Shown here piece after piece: positions 63,537 to 64,000 of a DNA stretch of 64,000 nucleotides. The position numbers and the translations under genes were made by a program. The stretch spans positions 57,365 through 121,364 of the forward strand of contig NZ_PVUF01000011.1 of NCBI RefSeq assembly GCF_003003215.1, written 5' to 3'. Numbering within the stretch: position 1 is the first letter of the stretch; the number at the start of each line of letters is the position of its first letter. The stretch is from Tritonibacter scottomollicae (lineage in GTDB: Bacteria; Pseudomonadota; Alphaproteobacteria; Rhodobacterales; Rhodobacteraceae). Under the pieces are notes generated by a model. It had not been told where the DNA came from and did not search any database. It saw only the letters and a program-made list of their open reading frames with translations.

Positions 63537-64000
63537 TCAGCCGTCCTGTCCTCCATCGCCAGACCCGGCCCCGTGGCGGACCTCATCATAGACCTGTCCC
63601 CAGGCAAGGATCGCAAAGATCGCGGTGCCGCCGATGATATTGCCCAGCAGGACAGGGAAGAAGTAGCCGAAGGCGGCAGCAGCGGGTGTCATCGTGCCTG
63701 CAAGAAGCATGATCCACATCTCTACGGAGCCGGCGATGACATGTGTGAAATCTCCCGCAGCAATCAGCCAGGTAAAGGTCAAGATGACGAAGAATGCATT
63801 GCCTTCAGCCGAAGGCATCATCCAGACGATCGCCGCGACCAGAACACCGGCGGGAATGGCGCGAATGAAACTGTCGCCCGCGCCCATGGTGACGGCGTGA
63901 TCGGACAAGGCAATGACGGCCTCGGCCAGCTCCGCACTCAACATATTGGTTTTCGACATCATCAAGGCCGCCAGTAGGGCTCCGACAACATTCGCGGTCA
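63537..64000 (-). CDS. Formate/nitrite transporter family protein, C-terminal part
   Basis: This is the C-terminal 154 residues of an FNT-family channel; the gene starts beyond the right edge. The visible part has about four membrane segments, with TANVVGALLAALMMSKTNML and IRAIPAGVLVAAIVWMMPSA followed by VILTFTWLIAAGDFTHVIAG and a final YFFPVLLGNIIGGTAIFAIL, all typical of FNT proteins. The AAGDFTHVIAGS stretch replaces the usual CGFEHSVANM-like loop, which hints at a divergent subfamily. Confidence 0.85.
   Translation of the reverse strand, partial: TANVVGALLAALMMSKTNMLSAELAEAVIALSDHAVTMGAGDSFIRAIPAGVLVAAIVWMMPSAEGNAFFVILTFTWLIAAGDFTHVIAGSVEMWIMLLAGTMTPAAAAFGYFFPVLLGNIIGGTAIFAILAWGQVYDEVRHGAGSGDGGQDG

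Overview
The window looks like part of a plasmid or chromid of a marine alphaproteobacterium of the Roseobacter group (Rhodobacteraceae). The case rests on the GC-rich coding style, the family mix (Zur/Znu, PhnD-type sensors, MurR/RpiR and IclR regulators, Na+-translocating NQR, ExoD, DUF3008, PRC-barrel) and a complete plasmid replication and partition module near 36.9-41.3 kb. That module has parA-parB on the minus strand, a divergent Rep_3-type initiator, a run of 22-bp iterons and four copies of a parS-like palindrome. The species cannot be fixed from the sequence alone.

Layout. 1-2.5 kb: the 5' part of a giant autotransporter-like adhesin with an internal near-identical repeat. 3.2-6.4 kb: zinc uptake (znuA, divergent zur-znuC-znuB, Zur-box palindromes between). 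6.4-14.8 kb: a hybrid histidine kinase overlapping a PhnD-like periplasmic protein, and divergently a very large fusion protein (signal peptide, two rhodanese domains, a YidC/Oxa1 insertase core, a rifampin-phosphotransferase/PEP-synthase-like module), followed by an RpiR regulator with a long inverted repeat at its promoter. 14.9-19.6 kb: alanine/glycine:cation symporter, asparaginase, AruH-like aminotransferase, a hypothetical gene. 19.7-26.7 kb: phosphonate-type ABC transporter (phnD-phnC-phnE-phnE) with a divergent response regulator and hybrid kinase. 26.7-36.0 kb: IclR regulator and a peptide ABC transporter operon ending in a gamma-glutamyltransferase-like enzyme and an M20 peptidase. 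36.1-41.3 kb: CBS protein, small membrane protein and the replicon module. 41.5-45.5 kb: polyamine-type ABC transporter. 45.7-49.3 kb: malonate metabolism (matB, malonyl-CoA decarboxylase, divergent GntR regulator). 49.5-56.8 kb: nqrABCDEF with convergent apbE and nqrM. 57-63.4 kb: small membrane and envelope proteins, ExoD, PRC-barrel protein and phospholipase D, most preceded by promoters of the EcfG general-stress type. The right edge cuts a formate/nitrite transporter.

How the parts work together. NqrA-F form the sodium-pumping respiratory complex; ApbE attaches its covalent FMN and NqrM is its maturation factor, so the full assembly cassette is present. The two phosphorus-type binding proteins each sit next to a two-component kinase: one (8.7 kb) has no transporter and is probably a sensor, while the other (22.2 kb) is part of a transporter. 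The 27.6-36.0 kb operon imports a peptide and carries two enzymes to open it, pointing to a gamma-glutamyl peptide as substrate.

The most unusual item is the rhodanese-YidC-phosphotransferase fusion at 9842-13846. Predicted topology puts the rhodanese pair in the periplasm and the phosphotransferase in the cytoplasm, next to a PhnD-like sensor and hybrid kinase. The other strong patterns are the cluster of GGAAC-N16-CGTT promoters at 57-61.7 kb, the iterons and parS sites, and a hairpin directly after each of the three binding-protein genes in transporter operons. No rRNA, tRNA, CRISPR array or intact insertion sequence was seen.
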